Positions 8,721-23,700 of a stretch of DNA of 64,000 nt are shown here, piece after piece. The stretch comes from a bacterium D16-34. Lineage in GTDB: Bacteria; Actinomycetota; Coriobacteriia; Coriobacteriales; Eggerthellaceae. The stretch lies in assembly GCA_003612515.1 (NCBI GenBank), contig RAZB01000001.1, positions 248,001 to 312,000 on the forward strand, in the 5' to 3' direction. Each line of letters begins with the position of its first letter. Positions within the stretch are counted from its first letter, which is position 1. The notes under the pieces are model-generated. The model saw only the letters and a program-made list of their open reading frames with translations, was not told the DNA's origin and searched no databases. The translations under genes were made by a program, and so were the position numbers.

Positions 8721-11700
8721 TTACACCTCTTCGCGCTCTTCTTCGTCACGGCGACGTTTGATAATAGCCAATGCCAACAGCAATCCCAAAATGGACGCGA
8801 TGAGCACCAACAGCGAAATATCGCCAGTCTTAGGTAGCTTCATGAGCTTCGGCAAATCTTTCAGAAGCGGTGTCTCTTCTAGCGGATTCGGCGTCTGCGG
8901 CGCATATGGCGTCTCAGGGTTGTTTGGCACAACTGGATCATCAGGTACCACCGGCTCCTCTGGCTCTTCAGGCTTGTAGATACCCAAGTCAACCGAACGA
9001 CCAGCATCAGCATTCCAGCTGCCATTTTGCAGAACGGTGTAGGCATGACCGTATGCATTAGGACCTGCATTGCGCGTACCGATCACCTTCAGTACATCGG
9101 TTACGCCTTGCTCCTCAGGAGTTATCTCGCCTAAGACGTTAAGGTGTGCGTAATCATTGTCAAGGTTGTCGTCAGAACCCACATGAATCGGAACGTATGA
9201 GGTGCCTTCTGGCTTATTCATGCGAATACGATACTCATAAGGTTTGCCTTGCTCATCAACAAGCGGCATGCCCTCAAAGCTATATTCGCCGCCCTCGTTC
9301 GTAGTACGCGTAGCAACTTGTGTCCAAACGCCTTCATGCAAAATGCCGTCGTCTTCCAAGCGCTCAAGCGGAGGTTCTTGTTCGTCAGCATCTTCGCCAG
9401 CAGCCGTATCTTCCATTGCAAAGGCACGTGCCAGATGCAGGATTACCGTCTGCGTCTCGTCAGGATCAACAGGATCCGTCGGTTCGCTCGGGTCGGTCGG
9501 CTCACTAGGCACATCAGGCTCTTCTGGCGTGTCTGGCTCGCCAGGCTCGCTCGGATCAGTCGGCTCACCAGGAACATCGGGCTCTTCTGGAGTTGTCGGC
9601 TCGTCAGGATTGTCTGGAGTATCCGGATCACTGGGCTCTTCAGGCACAACAGGCGTATCATCCACATACTCTTCGGTGTAGCGTTCTGCAGCCTCAAGCG
9701 GCTCACCGGCACCATTCAAGTTTGAACCAGGCGCACCGTCTGTGATACGGCTCTTCCATCCTTGCTCAAGAGCATCAGCAACAGAAGTCGAACGACGCTC
9801 AAGCACAACAACTTGATCCGCCAAACGCTCATCCTCTTCGGTCTGCAAGCCATCTTGCTCGGGGTCAAACCAAACATGACCAGCAATATTTGCACTGTTG
9901 AAGTGCACTAAGCCAGCGTCGTTGTTATCTGACGGATTAATGCCTGCAATTGACCAACGCTCGCCATCCGGACCGTCAATAAGCATCTCTTCAGCTTCGC
10001 CCGGTAATTGCAACGTAGCCAATACAACCAAGCCGTCAATAGGCTCATCAGGCATCATGCGCGTGGTTGCTTCGTTGAGATCCGAATCAACCGTGATATC
10101 GCCACCAACATTAGCTGCCGTAACGCTAAACTCAGCCGGCACCTCAACCATATTGACGCGATAACCATAAACCACCATGACTTCTTCGTTGTCGATTACC
10201 TGCAAACCAGTGGTCTCCAGCTCATCGAACTTGTAGGTGCCATCAGCTGCCGTCAGCTGCTCACACTCATAGGCATCCTCATCCTCGTTGTTATTGAATG
10301 CCGCATCATAGATCCAGGTCTCTTCGCCATCTTCGTTGACGCTATACCAGTAACGAGTCAGCTTCATCGGCACGTTTGCAATGCCGCGCTCGTTCTCATC
10401 GAGCGTACCGCTCTGATCGGCATCATTCCAAACTGTACCTGCGATATAAGCAGGCGAAGTCTCTTTCAAGCCAGCGTCACCACCACGCTGCAAATCCATC
10501 GGACGCGGCGTGTCATAGGTAATGCCGTTGTAGGTGTCTTCGTACTGATGACCGTCGCCACTTTGAGCAGCAACACCCACCAACACATAGCCATCCGAAC
10601 GAATAGCATCGCCTTCGATAAACTGTTCTGCAAGCTGTAGCATGCCATCCTCGTCACGATATACGTCAGAGTTCGTGCGAAGCGGGCTATTCGGAACTTG
10701 GAAACGAGACGGTGCAAAACCAGCAGGCGTCGTTCCCAAGGTCAACCTATAACCAGCGAGATATACATCGTCCTCAGCACCAGGTGTGCCATAAGGTACA
10801 CACTGGCCATCAGCATTAAGCTGTACGAAGCTTGGCAGATCCGCAAAGGTGTACACACCCTGAATATCTGTTATTGCACCACGTGCACCAAGCGGCATAG
10901 GCATAACTGAAACCTGCGGCGTGTTTGAACCGGCCGGGATATAGCCAACCGAGTTACCGGCACCACCAGCAAGGGTCGTGATTTCCGTAGGCGCAAGCGG
11001 CTCGCCAGGCTCTACGATCTCGCCTGGGTTTTCAGGATCATCAGGATTATCGGGCGTCTCGTCGCCGCCTTCAGAACCTTCACCGCCTTCGCCAGCACCA
11101 TCAGCTTCGCCTACTGCTACTACCTCAGAACCGGCAGTGCGTGCGGTAATGGAGTAGTTGGTAAGCGGATTCAAGCCGCTAAATACCAGGTTGCCTTCTT
11201 CGTCAGGACGTACCCATTCAGCATTGTCAGAAGTCGGATCATCGAGGGTATATTCCCATCCAAATTCTGCATCATTGCCACCTGGCGTACGAATAAGCGT
11301 TGCGGTTGTGCCATCAACATCGAAGTCACCTGAATCGCCATAGAAGCCAACAGCACCTAACGTTAACACTTTCATCGGCTGTTCACAGTAGATATAACCA
11401 TCTGCTGCATCTTCGTCTGCACGACGGCAGCTTACGGCGAATTCCGTTGCAGGAGTTACGCCCATATCAGCCGTGAATACGCCTTCTTCTGCCGGCCACG
11501 GGGTAGCATTGCCGCCATACCAAGTTACTCCATCAAGGCTGTATTCGATGCCTTCAATTGGATGCACCACGGTAATGGTGTCTTTGGTTGCCTTCAAGTC
11601 ACCAACGAGCGGCGCACCATCGCCAAAGCGAGTATTGAGCACCCACTCTCCATCGTGGTCGAGATAATACTGCACCAGATAGACCGGCTGACCAGGTACG

Positions 11701-14700
11701 GCAGGCTCGAGCATGCTAAAGATGGCATCCGGATCATCTAAATCGGTGCGAACGTCACGCAAACCATCGTAGTTTTGATCATCCCACACGATACCTTTAA
11801 CCGTTGAGGTACCAAACGGACCAAAGCCGCCGTTCATGCGCGTCTCATCGATACCAAAGGCGATGTCAAACGCCAAGCCATTGCCCTCAATGCGATAGTC
11901 AGGCTGCGTGCCCTCATCAGCGACCGAAGCCAAGACCAGACGACCATCCAGAACTTGACGATCTTCGTCGGTATTATGCTCAGACCAAGCCAGTGCATAG
12001 TTTCCACGATCCGCATATCCAACATTTTGCGTCAGTGTCGCATCATCAATGCGGTGCACCTTCGAGTTGGTAGCATCCGTATTGCCTTCAGCATCCTCAA
12101 CCTCAGAGCTGACTAATAAGTTGGTAACCGGAAGTCCAAGCACGCCTTCTGCGTCTTCGGTTGTCTCGCCTTGTACTTCTACGGTGTAACCCAGTAGCGA
12201 GTAATCATCGGCATGATCAACCGGGTCACGGCGCGTTGAAACGAGCAGGTTTTCAAATGAGTAGAAGCCGTCAGCGTCAGTCGTTGTAGTCACTACTGAG
12301 CCTTCGCTACCCAAGCCTGCTTCTTCAAGCGTGATCCACTTCTGAGCATCTTCATCCCACAGCCAGGTGCGAAGAATAACGGTCTTGTTTGCCAGACCCG
12401 ATCCTTCGTCGTTGCGCAAACCATCGTAGTTCTTGTCAATCCACAAGTAACCAGAAATGGTCTGGAACGGAACATCAAGCAACGCACCATGGTTGTATGC
12501 ACGGTCTGAGCCGTTTGCTAAGTCGTAGTTCACCAAGCCTGTGCGCGCAAGGCTAAACGCCTGTTGAGCATCCAAGAGCATGTTTACCATCTCATTACCT
12601 GCTCGCTTAGAGCGGCTACTCTCATCAACGCCCAAGCCCTTGTCTTGGTTGGAGTTTTGAGAAGGCAGTGCACTTACTTGGTTTGCCGGAACTGACGTGG
12701 CATCAGCGGTATCCAACAAGACGTCATACTCTTCATCACCCATGAGGTAAGCATTGCGAAGTACGAGGTCTGAGTCTACGGTGAAGTCATCACCTTGCTG
12801 ATACTTAGCAATCAAGTATGCATTCAGTTTGTATTGCGGGTCCGTGACGCGAACACGATAGGCATATACCACACCTTGATTATCAACACGGGTCTGCGTG
12901 AACAGATCCTCAAAGCGATATACACCGTCTTGCTCTTCGCCATCCGGTCCTATTCCGGTAGCCGTGAGCTGGCTATGTCCAGCCTCGTCAGAACCAATAC
13001 CAGTTTGGTTGTCCTGCTCATAAGCTTCCCAATCGCCCCATGCTGGGTCAGGTACCCACTCACCTTTTGCATCATCGAAGTAATAGCGCTCAAGCGTCAC
13101 ACGAATGCCATTGCGTCCCTCTTCTGCCTGAGACTTCGGATCATCGGGGTCAGCATCATTTTGGATACCGTCGTTGTTTGCATCAGTCCAAATAACGCCA
13201 ACAATGTCACGCTGCGGAGCTGGCAGCTCACCAACGTCGCCGCCGGCTATCGTGCGCTCGCCATCTTCGTTGGTGCGCGCCGTCAACCAGTCATAGGTCA
13301 CGCTGCCTGATTGACCCGTAGCAACATCACTACCAGAAACGCTCACGCGAGAGCCATGTCCAGTGCGGCTGTCAGTGGTTGTGTCGGCCAAGATGATCTG
13401 ACCTTCATGAGCACGAGTGCCAGCACTGCGATCATTCGCGTTAAAGAACTCTCGTCCTTGAAGCGGCAAGCCTGCACCAGTATCAACAAAGGTGTCAGAC
13501 ACGTCAGAGTCGGTCGCCAGCGTCAACGCGCCGTCAGCGCCTCCAACTTTGTCTTCCTCAGCTGTTGCATGGTAGCGAGTCAACAACCAGTGATTACCAT
13601 CTTCCACCTTGAGATTTGCAAGGCGAATGCGATAGCCAGCCAAGAAATGCTCGCCGTTATCGTTGGTGTAGGCTGTCGGCAAATTATCAAAGACATATTC
13701 GCCGTCTTCGTTTGTCAGTACCGTTACCGCACCATCTTTTGCCACACCATCGGTTACCACAGGAGCCAAAACGCCTGTTGCATTGCCTTCCTCGTCATAT
13801 GTCATCTGCGAGGTACGGCTGTCTTCGCCAAAGCTTTCGTTTTGGAACCAATGGCCGTTAACACCGTCTTCGTTGGTGTTGTTCGGGTCGTAGTACCACT
13901 GCGTCATGATGACAGCCTGACCAGGTACGCCAGGTTCATCTTCAGCATAGGTGCCATCGTCATTTTTCGCCTGCAGACCGTCATAGTTATCGTCTTGCCA
14001 AACGCGACCTGTCACCTCTGAGCGCGGAACCTCAACAAGGCCTGCATCCCAGTGATCAATGCGATTTGCGGTGGACAAGTCATATTGCATGAGCGTGCCA
14101 CCTTGGCGAATTACCGAAATATACTCATCAGAGGTGTCTTCGGTAACCTCACCGGCAACAACGATCATAGAGTTGAACGCCGTGTCATCGTAGTTAGTGG
14201 CTGCACCATCCTCGTTGAAGTAGTATGCCACTCCTCCACCGAACGGTCCGGTAATAAGCGCACGCGAATTGATGTCAGAGTCACGCTCTTCATCCGGCAC
14301 CATCACGTCACCCGTCTCGCTTAAGGTGGTGGCGTTATTACGCAAGGTTACACCCCAGTCTTGGGCATGATTCTTAAGCAACGAACGATCGATGCGGATA
14401 CGATATCCTGCCAAGTACTTCGGCTTATTGTCCTCTGCCATTGTTGGCGGTGCTTCAGGGTCAGCCACGTAGGTAGAAATGCCTTTGAATACATACTGAC
14501 CGGATGGTGTCGTTGACTGAACGAGGTTGTTTGGCTGCTTATCAGCAGGAACCAAGACCCATTCACCGCGGCCAAGCAAGTTGTCAGAAGACGTCGTGCC
14601 GCCGACATGGCCAGTCGGACGCCACCAGTATTGTTCAAGCGATACTTGCACGCCACCGATGCCGCTTTCAAGCGAGCCTTGGATGCCGTCATAGTTCTCG

Positions 14701-17700
14701 TCGTTCCAGACATAGTTGCCCAGATAGCCCTTCGTACCATCAACCCAGCCAAAGGCGAGCTTGCGATAATAGCGATATCCAAGCCATGTATTGTTGTTGT
14801 CTTCCATGACCGCCACGCCTGAAGCGTTGGTAGGCACTTGCGCCAAGAACGGCTTCGTCTGACCAATACCGCCCTCATAACGAAGGTCGTTGTCCCATAC
14901 ATTCGAGCCATCTGCCGGCAACGCCAAAGCATCGTCATTCCACGTATACACCGTTGGCTTCAACAAGCGCGGACGCAAGTCTTCGCAGGTAATGACATAG
15001 TACTTATCTGGCTTGAGGCGGAAGCTGAATTCGCCATTTGCATTCGAATCACGCTGAGCCTTGTTGCCATCAGCATCAATAGCCGCTTCGTCTTTCCACA
15101 TGTCTGTCAACGGATCATATTCATGCACCGTCACGCGCATATTCTGGAGGCGAAGCTCACGCTCCTGCTTGCCTGACGTCATCGGATCAGCAGCAGTCAT
15201 GTCGATGCCGACATAGTCGAGAACACCGTTGATGTCATCGGGATCCTCTTCGGTTTGGTCATCTAACATGTCGTCGCGGAATACCACACCCGTATAGGTT
15301 ACCGGGCGAGCAATACCCACGTCATAGCTGGTGGCACGAGCATCGTAGCGCTGGTGCACTAAGTCAGGCTGACCTGCCTCAAAGGCATCCTTGTCATACT
15401 CTACTGCCTTAACCTCAATGGCGTTTTGCGTTGTCACAACCATCTGGTTGTTGTTGCGCGTTACCAAAAGCGGATTGCGCGCGTCATCAGGACCGGTGAT
15501 CTTGGTCGTGAGTGAATACTGGCAGTATTCACGCGGGAAGGTGAAGCGCAGCTTATACTTGCCCGGCTTCAAGTTCGACAAGATCCAATAGCCCTTGTTG
15601 TCGTAGTAGTCAGACTCGGTCACATAGCTGTACGGCTCACCTGTCGTTGCACCGATGTAGCCATCAAGTTCGTTACGCAGCGGCACACCAGTACGCGGAT
15701 CGGCAACAACCCAAGCATCTTCGAAGTTGGTCAGCTCATCGTTGCGCAGCACGGCAACTTCGCCGTCACGATTACATGGCAAGCCATACTCGTTGAGCAG
15801 TTCTACCTTAACGCCATTAATACCCGGATCTTCAACCTTGCCATCAAAGTTGACGTCTTCCAAGATGTCAGCAGTATGTAGGCCATCACCGTACAAGCCC
15901 GTCCACTGCCCCGTCTCATCGTCAACCGTCTTGTCAGTAGAGATTAAGAAGCGTCCGTTTGCTGCCTTATGGTAAGTGGTTTCACGACCGAGCGAGTCGG
16001 TAACCGTCTCACCAGCTGTGTCATTTTGCAGGCCGTCCCAATCCGGATCCATCCAGACATAGTCGCCAAGATAGCCACGATCATCAGGCGCGTTAACAAA
16101 GACACCAGCCTGGCTTACCTCACGAAGCTCAACAAGCTCATCGTTTCCGTTCATGCGACCGTTTGTAGTAACACGTTGAGCGTAGGTGTTCCACTGAGTT
16201 ACCTCGGCCAAACGCTCAGCCAAATCAGGATTAAGATCCGGTTGAGTGATATCAAGGTTCATGTCGAAGATCGGATCTCCAGTGAGGTTACCCGTATACT
16301 TCGGCAGGTTCAGCGGGGTATGCAAACGATATTGCAGTGTTACATAGCCTTGCGGCGGCAAGTTGATGTTGTCATCGGTAAGCTTGCCCCAGACAAAGCG
16401 GATAGACTTCAACAGCTTATCTGCCTCGGTTGGGTGCGCTGCAACATAGGCTTTAAGCGTGTTGACATTCACCATGTTAATCGTGGTCATGTCAGCATCA
16501 GTATCGCTCTTCTCAGCCATCCAATTGATAATATTGCGCTGCTCGAACGGATCTCCGCCCATAGAATAAGGCATCGTTATACCTGCTTCAGAAAGCGGTA
16601 CTAACTGCGATCCGCGCGTAGCAATAGGTCCTACCCACACGCTTGCTTCGCTACCATCAATTGCAAGCACGCGACCCTCAGGGTTATCTTCGTCACGCGG
16701 ATCAACCAGAATCATCTCGATAGAATCAAGATCTTGCATCCAGCCATTCCACGTTGAATTACGCTGAACAGGCTCTTTGTTGTTCAGCTGACTAACCTGT
16801 GTGTCTCCCACATACGGCATAACATCCATAAATGCTGTGCGGATGTATCCATTTGCCTTCTCCTCGTCGCCACCTTCATTAATGGCATCCAAGGTATAGG
16901 AGTAGTCCGAACCTTCAGGTGCTGCTGCCGGGCCGTTTACGTCTTTGTTAAAGCGCGTATTCAGATCTGTAGTGGACACCTTCGATTGGCTGATGGTCTC
17001 ACGCGTTGCAAAGCCAATAGCTTCAAGCTGCATGGTGATCATCTTTTGGTCAGTCTTGCTATCCAAGTTTGCGTCGAAGGAGTCGCGTTCCAAAGCAACC
17101 TTGTTTTTCGACGTCTGAACAGCAGGAACGTAGCCGGTAAAGTTACCGTCTTTGTAGCCATATCCGGTTGTACGCAGAAGTTCTTGTGCCAATGCAGAGT
17201 TAGCATCGGAGCGAATGGGCATCAAAAGCTCAATAACGACCGCTTGACCCATGTCCAAACTACCGCGACGAGGAGTGCCGTCGGAATATGGCTGACCCGA
17301 GAAGCGCCAGTTCATGAACTTGCGATTGTACTTCGACGTAGCAGAAGCAATCTTGTCTTCCACCAAAAGGTCTCCGCCAACCTTTGGATTGGAAAGTTGT
17401 GCATCAGATGAACCAAGCTCATCAACGGGTGTTTGCGTCTGCAAGTCATCCGACACATTTACGATGTGATATGTCCACATCGGCGTGGTGCTATTGAGGT
17501 TGTGGGCGGGCTCTTCAACTACATCGTTGTAGAGAATCTCCCAAACCGGATCACCGTTCTCATCCATAACCTGATTGCCGTCAGCATCAAGGACCGGAAT
17601 CTTGTTGCCATCACCATCAAGCATATACATTGGCTTGCCATCAGGTCCAAGCAAAGGTTCACGCGTAATGACAGCATCTGAGCGATAATCCAAGCTCAAC

Positions 17701-20700
17701 GGATGAGTTGACTTCGAAGCCTCTGAATAAGGAACATAGGTAAAGCCATCAGATGTCAAAGCCGAAGCTGCACCGTAACCTTCAATGAAGGGGAACAGCA
17801 ACGAAATTTGCGGGTTGGTACAGTAGTCAACCTGCGGTTTGCCTTGTACACCTAACGCCTCAGCCTGCTCAGCTGATAAGTTCGTCAAGGTAATTTGATA
17901 ACGAAGCATGCGCGAGCCGGTGGGGTCGATCGCCAAGTCGTTCGATACCCATGAATATGACGAATTCCAGCTACCAGTAAAGTATGACTGCACCATATCA
18001 AGCTTCAAGAACGGGAACTCCGGATCGCGGAAGAAGCCCGCACGGTCACGCTCGGTTTCAACGAATTTCGTATCGTCATAGCGCGGTGTTGCACTGACGA
18101 AGTGGTTGATGTGCGAAGCGGTGGTCCACTCGGTTGCATCTCCCTCAGCCAACAGCGCAATGCCATCAGCCTCAGTGCCGGATGCATACAGATGCGAATT
18201 GATGCGCGTCATGTTATAGAGCGGCATATCCGGAATAGGACGCTGCTGAACAGACGGGTCTTCGCTGATGAGCGTCTGACTCAAAATACCTGCGGCATTC
18301 TTGGTGATGCTATCAGGCATGACGGTGCCGTTCTTGATGATCTTGTTGCCATCGTCATCCAAGATGTATTCACCATTTGACATGGTGTAGTATTCCCAAC
18401 CCGTATTATGGCGGCCAGGATCCACGTCATCAGGCTCTTGCGAACCAGCTGTCGCGTCGATGGTATCTTGCGATGCGTCGTTGTCCGGCAATGCGTCAAC
18501 CGCCAAACGGAAACCATGCGGTACCGCTGTGCGATGCGACTCATAGTCAGAATTGATATTGCCGTCTTCGCCAACTGCCTTGATAACCCAACGCACTTGC
18601 TTGACGTCTTCGTTGGCACCATTGTTGATCATGATGGTAGTGTTGGTCTTGTCAGAGACCTTATAACCTGTGGTAGAACCAACCATCTGCCAGGTGCCTT
18701 TTGCGTTGTCTGCCGTATTCGGGTCAGAAATGTCATCTTCGCCGTAGAAATAATCACGGTCAGCATCGGTTCCTGCAAGCGCATAGTTTTCATGATCCTG
18801 ATAGGTAGAACCATTTTGCTCATCAAAGCCAGAGTTGGTGATGGTGGGATTGGTGGACGCCTTGCGAACATAGACGAATACGCGCAGCTTAGATTCAGTT
18901 ACTGCAGCTTCGTTCGCCGGAACGCGTTTAGCACCAGCAGTTCCTTCCTCTACCTCATCACCTGCGGCATTGACATACTTATACTCAGCGCCGGGCACTT
19001 CCCAAACACCAGTTTGAACACGACGAATGTTAGGCTCAATGCGACCAATTGCCATGTCGGTACTCTGGAATGGCGCATCGGATACCGAAGAGCCACCCGT
19101 TGACCAGAAGGGCACTTGCCAATCCACAATAAAGCTGTTCACCGCACCACCAGTATTGATGGCCTGCGTGATATAGAACTGGTTAGAACCGCCATCGTGT
19201 CCGTCTTCTGCCAACTTAACGTTGGGGAAGCGCGGGTCTGTCAGCGGCTGACGCAGGATGGCAGTATCAGCGCGAACGCTTGCCATAGGCTTACGTACGC
19301 GGAACCAGCCAGCACGTGCAGAGATATAAACGTCGTCATAGAGACTATCTTTGTCATAGTCAATAGCATCGATGTTTTCACCTGTTACCACGTCAATAAA
19401 CGCGCCGCGGTCATAGTATTTCGTACTTGCGGTCTGGAACAGGGCAGGTTTTTGAGCTGCGAAGTCAGCCACACCATATTCGCCAAGCGGATCAGCCGGG
19501 CGCGTATCTTTATACGCCGTCGTACCACGCTTAGATTCGTCAGCATACGAATCTGAATAGGCGTGAGTCCAATCCCCATCACCCATCCATTCAAGCTGAC
19601 GATCCTCAGAGGTGTAGTAAGCATCCGACATATCGCCATCCCAAGAACGGATGGTATTCATTTGCTCTTGATAGCTTACTGCGCGACCGTCATTGACGGC
19701 ACCTTCAGTTGCCGTGTCTTCTGAACCGAGGTTATCAACGCGCGTGCGCAACTTCACCGTGATGACGTCTTGATAGCCAAACCAGCCATCCGGATGCACG
19801 CCGGCCCAATATGCAGAAAGCAAGTTGTCATGCTTGTCGAATTCCTCGTCAGTTGCATCATCAGGAGCAGCAAGCTCGATAACGATGGTCTCACCTTCAT
19901 GCGACTTTGACTTGATGGCCTCATCGCTCACAAGATCATTAGGATCATCGCGATCGGGTTTGCCATAGTCTTTGTTGGTGAAGTTATTCTCATCATAGTC
20001 AGGCTGATAGGTGATATTAACTGTCCATCCCTGTGCAATCAGCTGTTTTGGCGTGAGCTTCTCATGCACAAAGGTGCCCGTATGCCTATCTTTATAGGTG
20101 CGCTCAACGTAGAACGAATAGTCGTCGCCCTCGTAGTTAGCCAGATAACGCTCAAAGACGCTTAAGTTCTCGTCTGCGGCATTATCCATAAGCTTGTCAT
20201 GATCGAAGAAGGTAACTTCTTTGGGCAAATTAATGGCGAACACCAAGCGGCCATGGTTGATGGCGCCCTGTCCACCAACACCGGCAGTACCATTGGGGTT
20301 CGACGCACGAAGCGTTGCTGCAAACCAGGGCGTCTCGTTATACTCGAGCGGCTTTTCAGCGTCTCCCTGCGCGCTTACCGTGCCATCGTTATTCATTACG
20401 TTGTTGGCTTGTGCGCCGCGACCGGTGCTACCTGATGTTGGGACGCCATACCAAGCACTTCTTCCGGCATTCGCGCCCGGAAGCTCAGAAGCTGCAAGGG
20501 TTGCACTCCACGTTGATTCGTCGCTATCAAGCGGACGATCAGACGGATCCATCTCAACTTCGTAGTTCGAACTGAGCGTCGGCGCCATGAAGCGTACCTT
20601 CAAGGTGCAATAAGCACCACCGTCAACATGGGTGGCAGCTGTGCCAAGATTCGCCGCAACAAAAGGTTCTGTCACACTTGCCACATTATTGCCGTTCAAA

Positions 20701-23700
20701 TTATTCGTGGTAGCAGCCGACAAACCTACCTGCGTGCGATAGGTATAGTCAGAAGCGTTCAGACCGGCGTTACCTGCAGGTCCTACTAATCCAACGCTGT
20801 TCAGGCCGCTGCCAAAGGTGCCACCCGACTCGGTGTATTTGCCATAGTAGCCAGTAAGCGGGTTGTTTTGCACGCCTTCGACCGTCTGCGTTCCGTCGTT
20901 GTAATAGTTACGCGGAAGGGTACCGGTCTGCGTGAAGTAAGAACCGTTGCCGCTTCCGTATGCCGCATGCTGGACATAAGGCTTGTTGAATCCATCGGTC
21001 TCATATACCAGCTGACCTGGACGGTTTACATCATAGGTGATGTAGTCTTGCAAGTCGTTATGCAGAACAGCCGAACCGCTATATCCGGGAGGACGACCAT
21101 AGCTGTAGTGATCTTGCCACGGACCGTACTGATAACGATATGAAGCGATAGGCGCGTCAAGACGCATATCGTAGTTGCGATCGGTCACATGGTGGTTGTT
21201 GCCCGATGAGGTCTCACCACGATAACGAGCCGGAGCACCCACCGTGTAGGGGTTGCCGGAGATATCAGTGTCAGCCAAGAACTTGTAGCCGGTCATCTTT
21301 GAGGTGACATACGTGCGAATGTTTCCGCTTGAGCGTGCCGCCTCAGTGTTGTTGGGCTCTTCTGGCCAATCGGGTTCATCGGATACCGCGATATCAAACT
21401 TAAACGTATCCATGTCATAGGCATCAATACGCTGCTCATCTGCGTCTGCGTGATCCAAGTCATCGCCATTAGCAATAAAGCGAATGACGAAGCGATATTC
21501 AAGGTCTTCACCCTCTATTTGATACTCGGGAGACACCTGCTCATAGGTAACCGTTGCCGTGAAGTTTTGCTTTTTCCACTCATCGGTTTGGTTGTTGTTG
21601 GTTACTTGTGCGGTGTTGCCGCGCTGTGCATTGGTGGACAGGGCAATATCCCAGTCTTCCAACTCAAAGGGTTGTTCAACGTCGACCCACTTACCATACG
21701 GAGCGCGCGTAGTGCGATGCACCGGCACAACACCCTTCGGGAGCACCGTCGTAACAACCGGCAGTACCAGTGAGCCTTTTTGTCCACCGTTGGTTGAGTA
21801 GCTTGCCGTGCGCTGTTCTTGTACCCAATTCTCCCATGAGTAGCGTGCATAGCTATCCCACCAGTAACGATTCTCAACATGAATGTTCAGCTGGCGCGTT
21901 GCCGTTTCTGCTGCCATGTAGTAATCGGTTGATGGACCTGAGATACCATTTTCGCCGATGGTATTCCACACGCGAACGAGCGGCTGACGCTGTACGGCTC
22001 GCGTGCCCGTCTCGGCATAGATGGTCGTTTCGCCATTGGTAGTAATACCGCCACCTGAACGCATGCTCGGCGCTGTTGCAAATGCCGTGGTGTCAGATGC
22101 CGCGGCTTGTTCAAGCACAACTGCAACTGCGTTTCCAAGCGTATTGGCTGCAAAGGTGCTCATCGAAGCAGTAGAGGCTTCTGGCATTTGTGCATGCTCA
22201 TCAGGGTTGGTGTCGGGATCAGGATCAGGCTCGGGCTCAGGCTCGGGTGCCGGCAGTGCTTCGCCAAGCGTTACCGTTGTGCTCTGAGCGTCGCCACCCT
22301 CTTCGACAACTGAATTGGTAAGCGTGGTGTCGCCTTCCTGGATCACATATGAGTAGCTCACCTGCGTGGCTTGACCAACCTCAGCACTTTGCAGCGTAAA
22401 GGCGACCTCATGATTATCAGGAATCACGACGCGATCAAACGGCGGCCACGGCAGCTCAGGATCCCAGCCATCGGGTGCCGGACCATCAAGCGGCGAAAGC
22501 TCGCCGGTACCAGGGTTCTTAAAGTAGAGTTCGCCGGTATCGGGATCTTCGTAGTAACCATCCGGGTAGACCACGTCATCGCGCTCCGGATTCTCAATCA
22601 CGGTATAGTCAACGCCATCGGCAAAGGTCAAAAGCTCCGCATTGCCTGAGAACGTATCCGTAACCGCAACTTCACCGGTAGCAACGTTGCCGTTATTGGT
22701 AAGCGATACGGTGTAGGTCAGCGTGTCGCCAACTTCAGGAGTCAGCGCAGCCGCCTCGTCAGCATTGCCCGACGTCTTAGACAGCGACACTTCTTTCGTG
22801 AGCGAGTAATCATGATTATCAGCAACGGCAATGGATGTCTTTTGAGACTCATCATCGCCAATTGAGTTAGTGATAAGCGTGTCGTCTGCCTTGATAGTGT
22901 AAGCATAGCTTACCGATGACGAAGTGCCCGCTTTAGTGGCCGGCATCGTGATCGTAGCTGTATTGTCCGCACGCTCAACTTGAGTTGCCTCGTCAAAGAC
23001 TAGGTCATCTACATTTCCTGAGAATGTGTCGATGATCTGCATCTCATCGGTGTCAATTTGACCGGTGTTATTGAGCGTGACGGTATAGCGAATGGTGTCG
23101 CCAGCTTGTGCGGTGTCAGCCATGTCCGGATCGGTATTAGAAGCCGCCTTCTCAAGCACATAGGACTTGGCGAAGTTGTACTCCATGTTGTTGTCAACGC
23201 CCGGCTCATCGCTGTCGTCTTTGTCGTATCCGCCGCCTGATCCAGTGCCTGACCAGGAGCTGTCGGTATTCGTAGCGCCCTTGTATGCCAAGCCCCACAA
23301 GTTATCGATATCGTTGGCAACCACCGAGCCCATCGGATTGCCCGTGTCGGTGCGCACCGTGAGATTTTGGATGGTATAGCCGTTGATGGCGGGCATGTTG
23401 GGAGAGCCAGACTGCTGCTGATAGCTGCCCGCTGAAATATGACGGGTGCGAATCGAATATTTGTAGTCCATGCCATAGGGTTGCATGTTCTTATAACCGG
23501 TTGCAGCGCGACCTTCAAAATGATCAACGTCGAAAATCTGATAGTACGCACTTGAACGCGATGGCTCTTCCCCACCCATGGTGTCATCGCCAATAGGCTT
23601 GGTGTCAATCGGACGGGTTAAGACGCGGTCATACCACGCGCCACTTTCGTTGTTCGCGAACACATGCGATGCCAAGTTAACGGCAATTTGATATCCGTAA